Part shown: piece after piece, positions 24,965 to 32,995 of the stretch
Layout of the letters: each line of letters opens with the position of its first letter
How positions within the stretch are numbered: position 1 is the first letter of the stretch
Assembly (NCBI GenBank): GCA_003279585.1
Contig: QCHH01000015.1
Span: forward strand, 1-32,995
Direction: 5' to 3'
Source of the DNA: Prochlorococcus sp. AG-402-A08
GTDB taxonomy: Bacteria; Cyanobacteriota; Cyanobacteriia; PCC-6307; Cyanobiaceae
DNA: 32,995 nucleotides
Made by a program: the position numbers and the translations under genes
The notes under the pieces: generated by a model
The model's database searches: none
The model's input: only the letters and a program-made list of their open reading frames with translations
Told to the model about the DNA's origin: nothing

Positions 24965-25164
24965 TTAGCAATCCTCAAAGTAATAGGATTGAATATTGCA
25001 CTAATTAATCGATTAGTAGTAATGAGGTATCAAGGTCTCACAGCATTATTTTTGATGTTTTTCAGAATTCTTCTTGATCCACTACCTGCAATGCTCTAGG
25101 CGAAAAAAATTATTGAAACCTCTCTACGACCTATATCCTTTTTTTACAGATTTGCCTATTTTTC

Positions 25165-25530
25165 CTAACCCCAATCAACTTTCACTCCAAAGCCATCGGG
25201 TATATCCTCACTAACATCTCTTAAATCCAGCCATTTCATCTCGTCATCTAACGTCAAATTTTTAAACTTTCTTATGTAAATATCTCCAGCAAGATCTGGA
25301 TCTTCAACTGCAAAAAATTCACATATTTCTTCCACCCTTGCCCAATGCTCAATTTCATTGGTTGCTCTTTTGAATTCAGTCATTTGGAATTTCGCTTGTT
25401 CCTCCTTGGTTAATTTGGCTAAAACTGAAGAAGATACAGTGACAGTTGCAAAGTTACATTTAGATGAATCTTCTCCTTGAGGCATCAGATTTCTGTTATT
25501 GAGTTCTTTCAACCAAGCTTCATCCACCAT
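25165..25530 (-). CDS. Hypothetical protein (121 aa)
   Basis: A soluble, acidic protein starting MVDEAWLKELNNRNLMPQGE, with SSSVLAKLTKEEQAKFQMTE, EHWARVEEICEFFAVEDPDL and a C-terminus ending GFGVKVDWG. No transmembrane segment, signal peptide or known motif. Composition is ordinary for coding sequence and the frame has an ATG, so I accept it, without a function. The 200 bp downstream (24965-25164) contain only a TAATCGATTA palindrome around 25006. Confidence 0.6.
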   Translation of the reverse strand: MVDEAWLKELNNRNLMPQGEDSSKCNFATVTVSSSVLAKLTKEEQAKFQMTEFKRATNEIEHWARVEEICEFFAVEDPDLAGDIYIRKFKNLTLDDEMKWLDLRDVSEDIPDGFGVKVDWG

Positions 25531-25571
25531 CTTTAATTCCCTTCCAATGAATTAGGAGACTGTATTTGATT

Positions 25572-25745
25572 CTATTCATCTTTCCAATACTCATCCCACT
25601 GAACTTCTAATTCAGTCTTTAATAGTGAGTTATAGAAACCTTTCGACTTCTTTGTTGAATTGATATCAGTTGCACTTAATTAAACCATTAGATATATTGC
25701 TTCTTCTTCGCTGAAAGATTTTGCATTATTTGATTTAAATATCAT
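25572..25745 (-). pseudogene. Small gene interrupted by an in-frame TAA
   Basis: Starting at an ATG that overlaps the 3' end of the potassium-channel gene, the frame reads MIFKSNNAKSFSEEEAIYLM and one more residue, then TAA at 25680-25682. It continues in the same frame with LSATDINSTKKSKGFYNSLL and a tail ending EVQWDEYWKDE before a second stop at 25572. Both halves look like protein, so the internal stop probably inactivated a 57-residue gene. Alternatively the first 21 codons are a micro-ORF and the rest is chance. No family recognised. Confidence 0.45.
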
Positions 25746-26583
25746 TTTTATTCGACTCGTTTTCATTTTTCTCTTGTACCCCAATTGATTCACTAAATCC
25801 AGATGCAAGTATTCCAGTAGGTATTGCGATTGCAGCAATACCCAAGAGGGAGGTTATGGATGCAATTGTTTTTCCAATAGCTGTAACTGGTATTGAATCT
25901 CCATAACCAACAGCACTAACAGTTGTAATTGACCACCAAAAACATCTTGGGATTGACCCTAACAATCCTGGTTGAACGGAAGATTCAGCCAGATACATAA
26001 AAGTACTGCTAATCAACAAAAGCAAAGCTGTATAAAAAATCGAAATTTGTAATTCTTGACTCTTTAATCGAAGTGCGTAATTAAAGTGATAGATACTTTC
26101 CTTGAATTTTTCACTTCTTCCTATTTTCAATATTCTTAAAAGGCGAATAATCCTAAGAATTTTTAATTCAGCACGAACACCAATAAAAGATGGGATGATT
26201 GCAATAACATCAATAATTGCCATTGGCGAAATCATATAACGCAAAGTGCCTTTCCAACCTTTTCCATATTTCTCTTCAAGTGGTGCGACCCACAAACGGA
26301 AAATATATTCAACACAAAACAAACCTCCAATAATCCAATCCAAAAAATCTATTTCATCTCCAAATTGATAATCGATGGAGTTTTCAGTAATGACAACTGC
26401 GAAAAAAATCGAAATAAAAATTGTAACTCCACAGATTTTATTAAATAACGATGTTCTCCCATCTGGTGAATCATTTTTTATCTGCTCATAGATTCTTAAA
26501 CGTAATTCATTCATCGCAACCCGCACCATGAAATAGGAATCCATATAAGTTAAGCAAATCTTGGTGATTTTTCCTCCAATCAC
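25735..26583 (-). CDS. Voltage-gated-type potassium channel
   Basis: Six-helix potassium channel subunit in the inner membrane, 282 residues from a GTG; internal ATGs at residues 14, 19 and 24 are equally possible starts. S1 begins around residue 51 (CGVTIFISIFFAVVI) and S2 and S3 follow. S4 has basic residues every third position between 137 and 156 (ELKILRIIRLLRILKIGR), a voltage-sensor pattern. The pore helix FWWSITTVSAVGYGD (215-229) carries the selectivity filter with AVGYGD in place of TVGYGD. S6 follows and the tail is short and hydrophilic. There is no RCK or cyclic-nucleotide domain. Permeant ion and gating are inferred from these motifs. Confidence 0.88.
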   Translation of the reverse strand: MIGGKITKICLTYMDSYFMVRVAMNELRLRIYEQIKNDSPDGRTSLFNKICGVTIFISIFFAVVITENSIDYQFGDEIDFLDWIIGGLFCVEYIFRLWVAPLEEKYGKGWKGTLRYMISPMAIIDVIAIIPSFIGVRAELKILRIIRLLRILKIGRSEKFKESIYHFNYALRLKSQELQISIFYTALLLLISSTFMYLAESSVQPGLLGSIPRCFWWSITTVSAVGYGDSIPVTAIGKTIASITSLLGIAAIAIPTGILASGFSESIGVQEKNENESNKNDI

Positions 26584-26982
26584 TTGCTAAGCAAAATATC
26601 ATTGATATTAGTTCTGCTCTAGGGTGACCCTCTTGCGAGGAGTCTCACCCATATATCACTTGCTTATCACTACTAGAAAAGTCATTTCTTAATGCTTTAA
26701 ATGATCCAAAAGACGTATAAATAATCAATACGATAAGCATTACCAATGCTTAATGACAAGTTGGCTAAGTGCTCCAAAAAAAATTTTGGCTTGTCCTATA
26801 TAAGTGATCCATTTTAAAAAGTTTTCCCAGTTTTTTAAATCAACTATGCTTTTGCGCCATTGAAAAGAATCTAACAACGTAAAAAAACAGCGGAAAGATT
26901 TAGATAATGTAGGAGAATCTTGTCGAAAACTAATTTCTGATGATTTAAAATTAATTGAGCATCAAAGTAATGAGGATGAGGC
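26584..26982. other. Non-coding stretch with two hairpins and a broken small ORF
   Basis: Upstream of the channel gene are a strong hairpin at 26622-26650 (GGGTGA against TCACCC, with CCTC and GAGG inside and a TTGC loop) and a second hairpin at 26734-26752 (TAAGCATT, 3-nt loop, AATGCTTA). Neither is followed by a T-run. CCAAAAAAAATTTTGG lies near 26779. The far end carries the broken frame listed separately. Confidence 0.5.
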
Positions 26983-26986
26983 TTAA
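26846..26986 (+). pseudogene. Possible small gene with an early in-frame TGA
   Basis: ATG at 26846 gives MLLRH, then TGA (26861), then an open frame KESNNVKKQRKDLDNVGESC that runs to TAA at 26986 with a coding-like, charged C-terminus (RKLISDDLKLIEHQSNEDEA). TGA for TGG would restore a 46-residue protein. The stop shares a TTAA with the stop of the opposite gene. No family recognised, and the start is uncertain. Confidence 0.3.
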
Positions 26987-27714
26987 GCGTTACTAATCTC
27001 AAGTGATGCCCTAGTTTCATCTAGAAAATGGATTTCCAATTCATTGCTAAATATATCCGTGCCATTCGAGGGAATCACAAGGGGCAAACCTCTATAAGTA
27101 AGCAAACAATTTTCCATGTTTAATTCCTTAGATGAATAATTTCCATCGTGCTTTCCACTACCATCTGCTTTGAACTCGCCTGCCTCTGTTCTCGACCAAA
27201 TAATAAACCAATCAAGCTTTTCTAATTTTTCTAGTTTTGCCTCATTGAAGTCGTGGTAGTAGTCAGAATCAAAGAACTCCCTTATTGAAGTCTGTACACC
27301 CTCACCATCAACTTCTATTACTCCTTCATCCAAGTGGATTTTATATTCCTCTGCCCCATCTTCTTCAAGAAGAACTTCACTATTAAAAGTCCTCTGTGCA
27401 AGTGCCAACATCTCCTCTTTTCGGTCATCAAGAATCTTGCTGATAACCATGTCTTCATCCCAGTTATGCTCATCGATAATGTATCTCAACGAACCAAATC
27501 TTTCAGAAAGTGCCTTATTTGCTGCATCTTTAGCAATCTTTGCTGCCTTTTCGCTATCTTCATCAAGTTCCTGCTTCAGACGTTTTAAATCGCTCGCTAG
27601 TGCATCCATTTTTCTGTAAAACTCGCCATAGTATTTTCCAGCTCTCGTTTTTTCAGTTGAGTAGAAAACCTTTATATTTTGAATATCCCCATTGTAAGTA
27701 ACTTCAAATGACAT
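26983..27714 (-). CDS. Hypothetical protein with a predicted coiled coil (243 aa)
   Basis: Begins MSFEVTYNGDIQNIKVFYST. Residues about 30-75 are strongly helical and charged (MDALASDLKRLKQELDEDSE and onward to AAKIAKDAANKALSERFG), a likely coiled coil. The second half is acidic with beta-like segments (HLDEGVIEVDGEGVQ, LDWFIIWSRTEAGEF, LTYRGLPLVIP). There is no signal peptide or membrane helix. No known family. The 198 bp upstream separate it from the divergent TPR gene at 27913. A single-copy accessory protein of unknown role. Confidence 0.65.
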   Translation of the reverse strand: MSFEVTYNGDIQNIKVFYSTEKTRAGKYYGEFYRKMDALASDLKRLKQELDEDSEKAAKIAKDAANKALSERFGSLRYIIDEHNWDEDMVISKILDDRKEEMLALAQRTFNSEVLLEEDGAEEYKIHLDEGVIEVDGEGVQTSIREFFDSDYYHDFNEAKLEKLEKLDWFIIWSRTEAGEFKADGSGKHDGNYSSKELNMENCLLTYRGLPLVIPSNGTDIFSNELEIHFLDETRASLEISNA

Positions 27715-27912
27715 TAAAAAACCTATCTCTTATTACAATGATCACGCCTTTTCGAACCGACGCCATAATTAATTCGATTGATTAAAGAAACAAGTACGAT
27801 TAAGCGACCAAAAGATTGTTCTCTCTCCATAAAAAAATTAAAGTATATGAGATAAAATTTTAATATGAATCAAAGTCATCAGATACAACATCTAACAATC
27901 TAAGCAACTAAG

Positions 27913-29493
27913 ATGGAAAAATCTAGTCAAGAGGGAGTTAGAAGGAAGAGAGCTAATAAAGCACAAACATTTCCCATTCCATTTACTTTTGTAGGAATTA
28001 AAAAAAATATTTCTATTTCTACTAATAAAGAAAATAAACTATCTAAAGAACAAATAATCAATCAAGCATTTAAATTTTATTCACAAGGTAACATTCAAAA
28101 AGCAGCTAAATATTATCAACAACTTATAACTAGAGGATGTACAGACTTCAGAATTTTTGCTAATTATGCAGCAGTTCTAAAAAGACTTAATAAATTAAAA
28201 GAAGCTGAATTATCACTACGCAAAGCAATTGAACTTAAGCCTGATTACGCAAATGGTCATTCAAACCTGGGAAACATATTAAAAGATCTCGGCAAATTAA
28301 AAGAAGCTGAATTATATACTCGCAAAGCTATTAAACTAGAACCTAATTTCGCAAATGGTCATTCAAACCTGGGAAATATATTAAAAGATCTCGGCAAATT
28401 AAAAGAAGCTGAATTATCACTACGCAAAGCTATTAAGCTAGAACCTAATTTCGCTGTAAATCATTACAATCTGGGCAATATATTAAAAGATCTTGGTAAA
28501 TTAAAAGACGCAGAATTATCTACTCGTAGAGCAATTAAACTAAAGCCTAATTTCGCAGATGCTCATTCAAATCTGGGGGATATATTGAGTGATCTTGGAA
28601 AGTTAGAAGATTTGATTTTACTATCAAAATCAACACTAGAATCAAATTCAATCAATGGTGGGTATAAGTTACTCGCTTTATTAAGAATCACAATCTCTCA
28701 TTTAATAAAACAAGATTTCTCAGCAACCTTAGTGAACATCAATAAAGTAAATAAATTAATTAGTCAAGGCGTAATCAATGATATAAAGGAAGAAAAAAAT
28801 AAAAAGTATTTATTTAACTTCTCTGGATTTATCACCTCTCTCTATCCACTTCTTTATAAAGAAAATAAAAATAGTACTTTAGATCAAATACCTCATGTTG
28901 GAGAAAGTCATTGTCTTTCTTTTGCACATCAAACTCTATCAATATGCTCACAACAAAAAAAGATTCAACCTGTATTTATAATAGGAGGAAAAGCTTGGCA
29001 TTTTGCCAAGAAAGAAAATAATAAATGGAAAGATTCCTTAAAACAACAGATCAAAAATCATATATATAGTGATCAAGTATTTATTTCTTTTGGAGAGATA
29101 GACTGTAGAAAAGACGAAGGAATACTGATTTACATAATTAAGTCAAATAAAAACATTTCGGAAGTATGTAAAAACACAGTTAATAGTTATGTAAATCATA
29201 TAGAAGTAACACTCTCTCCATATTATTCAAAAAGGTATTACTTTGGTGTTCCAGCACCAACAAGGACACAAGAATCAATTGATGATTTAGATATAAAAAG
29301 AGTTGAAATAATCAAAGTATATAATTTACTTTTAAAAAAAGAAGTTTTATCAAGAGGTTCCTATTTCTTGGATGTTTATGAATTAACTTCCAACAAAAAT
29401 GGGGAAAATAATAATATACATATGTGCGACAATCATCACCTGTCTCCCAAATGTCTATCTCTTTTATTTGAGAGGCATCTATACAAGCCTTAA
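27913..29493 (+). CDS. TPR protein with C-terminal SGNH-hydrolase-like domain
   Basis: 526 residues. A basic N-terminal tail carries the signature AQTFPIPFTF shared with two downstream paralogues. TPR units run from about residue 75 to 235 (repeats of ANGHSNLGNILKDLGKLKEA, 34 residues each), forming a protein-interaction solenoid. The C-terminal third resembles an SGNH/GDSL hydrolase: GESHCLSF with Ser332 as nucleophile, SFGEIDCR at about 393-399 as the block III region, and CDNHHLSP with Asp506 and His509 in the D-x-x-H arrangement. Such domains often remove or add acyl groups on glycans. No signal peptide. The catalytic assignment is inferred from motif spacing. TPR DNA repeats are nearly identical, so this part expanded recently. 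Confidence 0.85.
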   Translation: MEKSSQEGVRRKRANKAQTFPIPFTFVGIKKNISISTNKENKLSKEQIINQAFKFYSQGNIQKAAKYYQQLITRGCTDFRIFANYAAVLKRLNKLKEAELSLRKAIELKPDYANGHSNLGNILKDLGKLKEAELYTRKAIKLEPNFANGHSNLGNILKDLGKLKEAELSLRKAIKLEPNFAVNHYNLGNILKDLGKLKDAELSTRRAIKLKPNFADAHSNLGDILSDLGKLEDLILLSKSTLESNSINGGYKLLALLRITISHLIKQDFSATLVNINKVNKLISQGVINDIKEEKNKKYLFNFSGFITSLYPLLYKENKNSTLDQIPHVGESHCLSFAHQTLSICSQQKKIQPVFIIGGKAWHFAKKENNKWKDSLKQQIKNHIYSDQVFISFGEIDCRKDEGILIYIIKSNKNISEVCKNTVNSYVNHIEVTLSPYYSKRYYFGVPAPTRTQESIDDLDIKRVEIIKVYNLLLKKEVLSRGSYFLDVYELTSNKNGENNNIHMCDNHHLSPKCLSLLFERHLYKP

Positions 29494-29888
29494 AGCTTGA
29501 TCATATAAATCAAAGATTTGTTTTAAATTTCGCAACAAATAATATAAGATCTAAACAGTCTCTATAGTATAAAAAATTATTAGATTTAATTTAAAGTATA
29601 CCTCACCTATTTAGACAATTATCCCTAATAAATAGTTCATATTACACATATTCCTTATAATCCCGGTTCCTAACAAAAAGATTTTCAAATTCTCGTGAAA
29701 AACGTAAGAGTCTTTTTAGAACTTTTAAACTTAGATTTTAGACTTTGATTTAGCGATTGCGTAAACATATCAAACGCTAGTACAATTTATGAATTTTTGT
29801 CCCCGTGTACGATACATCTCTATAAATCAAACATAAACAAGAATAAGCATTAGTAGTATATGCTTGGAATACAAGAGTAAATACAAAG
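29494..29888. other. Long AT-rich spacer between TPR genes
   Basis: No coding frame. A segment around 29735-29772 (TTTTAGAC, then ATTTAGCGATTGCGTAAA) resembles the spacer before the third TPR gene, suggesting the spacer was duplicated with the gene. No terminator hairpin or recognised RNA is seen. Confidence 0.5.
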
Positions 29889-31721
29889 ATGGATGGCTCG
29901 AATAAAAAAAAGAAAGATAAGGAGAAAGAGACTCTGGTAAAAACATTCACAGTTCCATTTCCTTTAAAAGGAGCTCAAGAAAATATTACTTATAAGATAA
30001 ATCAATTATCTAAAGAGGAAATAATTAATCAAGCAATTGAGTTTCACCTAAAGGGTAATATTAAAGAAGCATCAGAATATTATCAATATTGTCTAACTAA
30101 AGGTTTCAATAATCCCATAGTCTTTGCGAATTATGGAAGCATATTAAAAGGTCTAGGTAATTTAAAAAAAGCAGAGTTACTTCAACGCAAAGCAATCGAA
30201 CTTAATCCTAATTTCGCTAATGCTCATTCAAATTTGGGTAACTTATTGTGTGATCTTGGAAAATCGAAAGAAGCAGAAATGTCTTATCGCAAAGCAATCG
30301 AACTTAATCCTAACTTTGCAAATGCGCATCATAATTTAGGATATATATTAAGTGAAAGTGGCAAATACTCTGAGGCTATAAAAAGCTATAAATCAGCTTT
30401 AAAGTTAAATACATCTCTATCTGCTACTAAAGCTGATTTGATAATATCAAAAAGAGATATATGTGATTGGAACAATCAAGAAACTGAAAAAGAATGGCTT
30501 GAAGATATCGGGATTAAAGGAAAGTCTGTTGTACCATGGAATTTCTTTTTTTTAGAAGATAATCCTAAAAAACACCTACAAAGAGCACAGAATTATTATA
30601 AAGAAAACTTTAGTCATAAATCTGATCCAATAGCATCTTTTAAAAATGAACAAATTCATATAGGTTACTTCTCCGCTGATTTTAAACAACATGCGACTAT
30701 GTATTTGCTTGCTTCTATAATAGAATTGCATGATAAATCTAAATTTAAAATCTTTCTATATTCATTTACTAACGAAGAAGATAATTATACTGAGAGAGCT
30801 AAAAGATCTGGATGTATCTTTAGAAATATAAAAAACTTAAGTACTATTGAAACTGTAAAGTTAGCTAGAAATGATCAATTAGATATTGCAATAGATCTAA
30901 AAGGGTATACTAAATCTTTTAGAATGAATATATTTTCTCAAAAAGTAGCTCCTATTCAAATCAATTATCTTGGATATCCAGGTTCTCTTGGAGCAGAATC
31001 AATTAATTATTTAATTGCTGATGATATAGTAATACCAAAAGGATATGAAAAGTTTTATTCTGAAAATATTATACGTATGTCGAGCTGTTATCAATGTAAT
31101 GATAATAAAAAAGAAATTTCAAAAGAAACTATTAAACGAAGTGATTTCAACCTTCCTGAAAAAGGATTTGTCTTCATATGTTTTAATTCTAGTAGAAAAA
31201 TCTCTCGAAATGAATTTGAAATTTGGATGAGATTACTTAAAGAAATACCAGGAAGTGTTATTTGGTTATATAAATCTAATAAATTGGCTACTAAAAATTT
31301 ATATAAAGAAGCAAAAATAAGAAATGTAGATCCAAATAGACTTATATTTGGTGAGAAATTACCCTTAAAACAACATTTAGCAAGATATACGCTTGGAGAT
31401 TTAGCACTCGATACATTTAATTGTAATGGTCACACCACGACGTCAGATGCTTTATGGGCAGGCTTACCAGTGCTGACCAAAATTGGACAAAGTTTTGCAG
31501 CAAGGGTGTCTGCAAGTATCCTGAATTCAGTAGGTCTCCCTGAACTCATAACTTATAATGAAAAAGAATATGAAGAGAAAGCTCTATCTATCGCTAGTAA
31601 TCCTGATCAACTGATTAACTTAAAATCTAAACTGGCTAAATCAAAAGAAGCATCACCACTTTATAATTCGGAATTATTTACAAAAGAATTAGAAAATAAG
31701 TTCAAACAACTCTGTAATTAA
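29889..31721 (+). CDS. TPR protein with GT41 (O-GlcNAc transferase-like) catalytic domain
   Basis: 610 residues. The N-terminus has the paralogue signature VKTFTVPFPL and TPR units to about residue 175. From about 255 the sequence is a glycosyltransferase family 41 catalytic domain, the family of O-GlcNAc transferase. HIGYFSADFKQHATMYLL retains the His (268) equivalent to human OGT His498. FNSSRKISRNEFEIWMRLL retains the Lys (437) equivalent to Lys842, and CNGHTTTSDALWAGLPVL (512-529) is the nucleotide-sugar-binding segment. It probably transfers a sugar from a nucleotide donor to protein Ser/Thr or another acceptor; the donor cannot be read from sequence. No signal peptide, so a cytoplasmic site is likely. 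Directly downstream of the TPR-SGNH gene. Confidence 0.92.
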   Translation: MDGSNKKKKDKEKETLVKTFTVPFPLKGAQENITYKINQLSKEEIINQAIEFHLKGNIKEASEYYQYCLTKGFNNPIVFANYGSILKGLGNLKKAELLQRKAIELNPNFANAHSNLGNLLCDLGKSKEAEMSYRKAIELNPNFANAHHNLGYILSESGKYSEAIKSYKSALKLNTSLSATKADLIISKRDICDWNNQETEKEWLEDIGIKGKSVVPWNFFFLEDNPKKHLQRAQNYYKENFSHKSDPIASFKNEQIHIGYFSADFKQHATMYLLASIIELHDKSKFKIFLYSFTNEEDNYTERAKRSGCIFRNIKNLSTIETVKLARNDQLDIAIDLKGYTKSFRMNIFSQKVAPIQINYLGYPGSLGAESINYLIADDIVIPKGYEKFYSENIIRMSSCYQCNDNKKEISKETIKRSDFNLPEKGFVFICFNSSRKISRNEFEIWMRLLKEIPGSVIWLYKSNKLATKNLYKEAKIRNVDPNRLIFGEKLPLKQHLARYTLGDLALDTFNCNGHTTTSDALWAGLPVLTKIGQSFAARVSASILNSVGLPELITYNEKEYEEKALSIASNPDQLINLKSKLAKSKEASPLYNSELFTKELENKFKQLCN

Positions 31722-32215
31722 ATGCATAGCTTTATTCATTCGCAAATTTGTCAGCAAATAAAAGATAGATAAGAGCATACAAAAAGAACCACTCTAGAAG
31801 AGTATTAAAATAATATATTGAGTTTCAACTTCACCTTTGCATTTAAAGCTATTATTAATAAATAAACTTAGATCTTCCTTCTGCTCAAGACTTTATACAA
31901 AAATATTCCTTTAAATAAAGTCCCTTACTCAAATAATTCTTCAATTCTCATATAAAACCTGTAAGAAAAGAAAAAAGGTATTTCTGACGACTTATCTTTT
32001 GGTTTTAGACATAAATTTAGAGATTTCGTAAATCATAATATATCCTATTTCTGATTGATAATTTTTCGACTATTCCTATGTCTATGATCTCTGGGTAAAA
32101 AATAATTTATAGATTTAATTTTTATTATCGTTTATTGAATAAAAAATAGTGATATAGCAATTGAATAGGATTATAATAGTGAAATAGCAGGCGTCTCAGG
32201 AGAAAAGCAAAATAT
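31722..32215. other. Long AT-rich spacer before the third TPR gene
   Basis: No coding frame. The part around 32003-32035 (GTTTTAGAC, ATTTAGAGATTTCGTAAA) aligns with the spacer upstream of the GT41 gene, although diverged. Short A-rich and T-rich runs are common. No hairpin terminator or known RNA family is recognised. Confidence 0.5.
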
Positions 32216-32995
32216 ATGAATAAAAAAAGAAAAACATTACCAGTACCGTTTACTTTAGAAGAGATTAAAAAAAATATTACTATTACTACAAATATTTCTA
32301 CTAAACCATCTAAAGAAAAAGTAATTCAGCAAGCATTTCAATATCATTCAAAAGGGAATATTTCACAAGCAACCAAATATTATCAACAATTAATAAATCA
32401 AGGATGTAATGATCATAAAGTTTTTTCTAATTATGGAGTCATATTGTTAGAACTTGGCAGATTAAAAGAAGCAGAAGTATCAATAAGAAAAGCACTTAAA
32501 CTCAAACCTAATTTTGGAGATGCTCATTATAATCTTGGAATCATATTGCAAGCTCTTGGCAAATTAAAAGAAGCAGAATTTTCATACCGCAAAGCAATTA
32601 AAATTAATCCTAATCTCGCAGAAGCCCATTCCAATCTGGGAAACATATTGCGAGATCTTGATAAATTACAAGAAGCAGAAGTATCAATAAGAAAAGCACT
32701 TAAACTCAAACCTAATTTTGGAGATGCTCATTATAATCTTGGAATCATATTGCAAGCTCTTGGCAAATTAAAAGAAGCAGAATTTTCTTACCGCAAAGCA
32801 ATTAAAATTAATCCTAATCTCGCAGAAGCCCATTCCAATTTAGGAATCATATTGCAAGATCTTGGAAAATTAAAAGAAGCTGAATTACATACTCGCAAAG
32901 CAATCAAACTGAAACCTGATTTCGCTATGGCCTATGTCAATCTTGGAATCATATTGAAAGATTTTGGAAAACTGAATGAAGCAGAAGTATTAATA
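32216..32995 (+). CDS. Third TPR paralogue, truncated by the window end
   Basis: The frame is open from the ATG at 32216 to the last base (260 codons, no stop). The signature RKTLPVPFTL, the SKEKVIQQAFQYHSKGNISQ block and the NYGVILLELGRLKEAEV unit match the start of the two preceding genes. At least six TPR-type units follow. Two units (68 residues, 204 bp) occur as consecutive near-identical copies starting at 32468 and 32672. The C-terminal domain lies outside the window, so the enzymatic type, if any, is unknown; by analogy it may be another transferase or hydrolase. Confidence 0.85.
   Translation, partial: MNKKRKTLPVPFTLEEIKKNITITTNISTKPSKEKVIQQAFQYHSKGNISQATKYYQQLINQGCNDHKVFSNYGVILLELGRLKEAEVSIRKALKLKPNFGDAHYNLGIILQALGKLKEAEFSYRKAIKINPNLAEAHSNLGNILRDLDKLQEAEVSIRKALKLKPNFGDAHYNLGIILQALGKLKEAEFSYRKAIKINPNLAEAHSNLGIILQDLGKLKEAELHTRKAIKLKPDFAMAYVNLGIILKDFGKLNEAEVLI
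32468..32875 (+). repeat. Tandem duplication of a 204-bp TPR segment
   Basis: The units at 32468-32671 and 32672-32875 are each 204 bp (two 34-residue TPRs). Their first 168 or so bases differ at one position that I could see (TCATACCGC against TCTTACCGC); the remainder is diverged. The in-frame length of exactly two repeats means the protein stays open. Confidence 0.85.

Noticed and set aside
25000-25020. TAATCGATTA palindrome as an operator
   Set aside because: A 10-bp AT-rich palindrome is expected by chance at this base composition and has no promoter context.

Overview
The window looks like a marine picocyanobacterium, most likely a low-light Prochlorococcus. The reasons are its low G+C, very compact gene packing, an Flv3-Flv1 flavodiiron pair, cyanobacterial small RNAs of the Yfr1 and Yfr2 families, and paralogous TPR proteins. 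Strain-level placement is inference: a Yfr1-like RNA fits NATL-type lineages better than SS120-type ones.

1-6560 is an accessory island. It opens with a serine recombinase heading a translationally coupled string of very small ORFs (156-1222). Next come the C-terminal remnant of a T7-like single-subunit RNA polymerase (about 1198-1689), further ORF scraps, and a tyrosine-recombinase pseudogene with two in-frame amber stops (2037-2423). This looks like a decayed integrative element with phage ancestry. A Calx-beta-like fragment and an intact 935-residue ELWxxDGT/cadherin-like/DUF4214 surface protein follow. A non-coding kilobase then holds an 83-bp-period tandem array of imperfect palindromes, a pair of GCGAG-rich repeats and a 13-bp inverted repeat.

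6561-23755 is ordinary core chromosome: argJ, coaE, gatB, thiO, ndk, speA, alaS, the flv3-flv1 operon, an FMN-reductase-like flavoprotein, and a penicillin-binding protein 2 behind two conserved genes of unknown function. Three convergent pairs have touching or overlapping stop codons and one divergent pair is 15 bp apart.

23756-27912 is a low-density stretch with a TM2-like membrane protein, a Yfr1-like and a Yfr2-family RNA next to each other, small hypothetical proteins, a voltage-gated-type potassium channel, and two small ORFs broken by in-frame stops.

27913-32995 holds three paralogous TPR proteins in the same direction, separated by long AT-rich spacers. They share an N-terminal signature and TPR front end but carry different C-termini: an SGNH-hydrolase-like domain in the first, a GT41 O-GlcNAc-transferase-like domain in the second, and an unseen one in the third, which runs off the window. 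Internal TPR duplications look recent. With the surface protein in the island, the accessory content leans towards cell-surface or protein-glycan modification; that link is inference.
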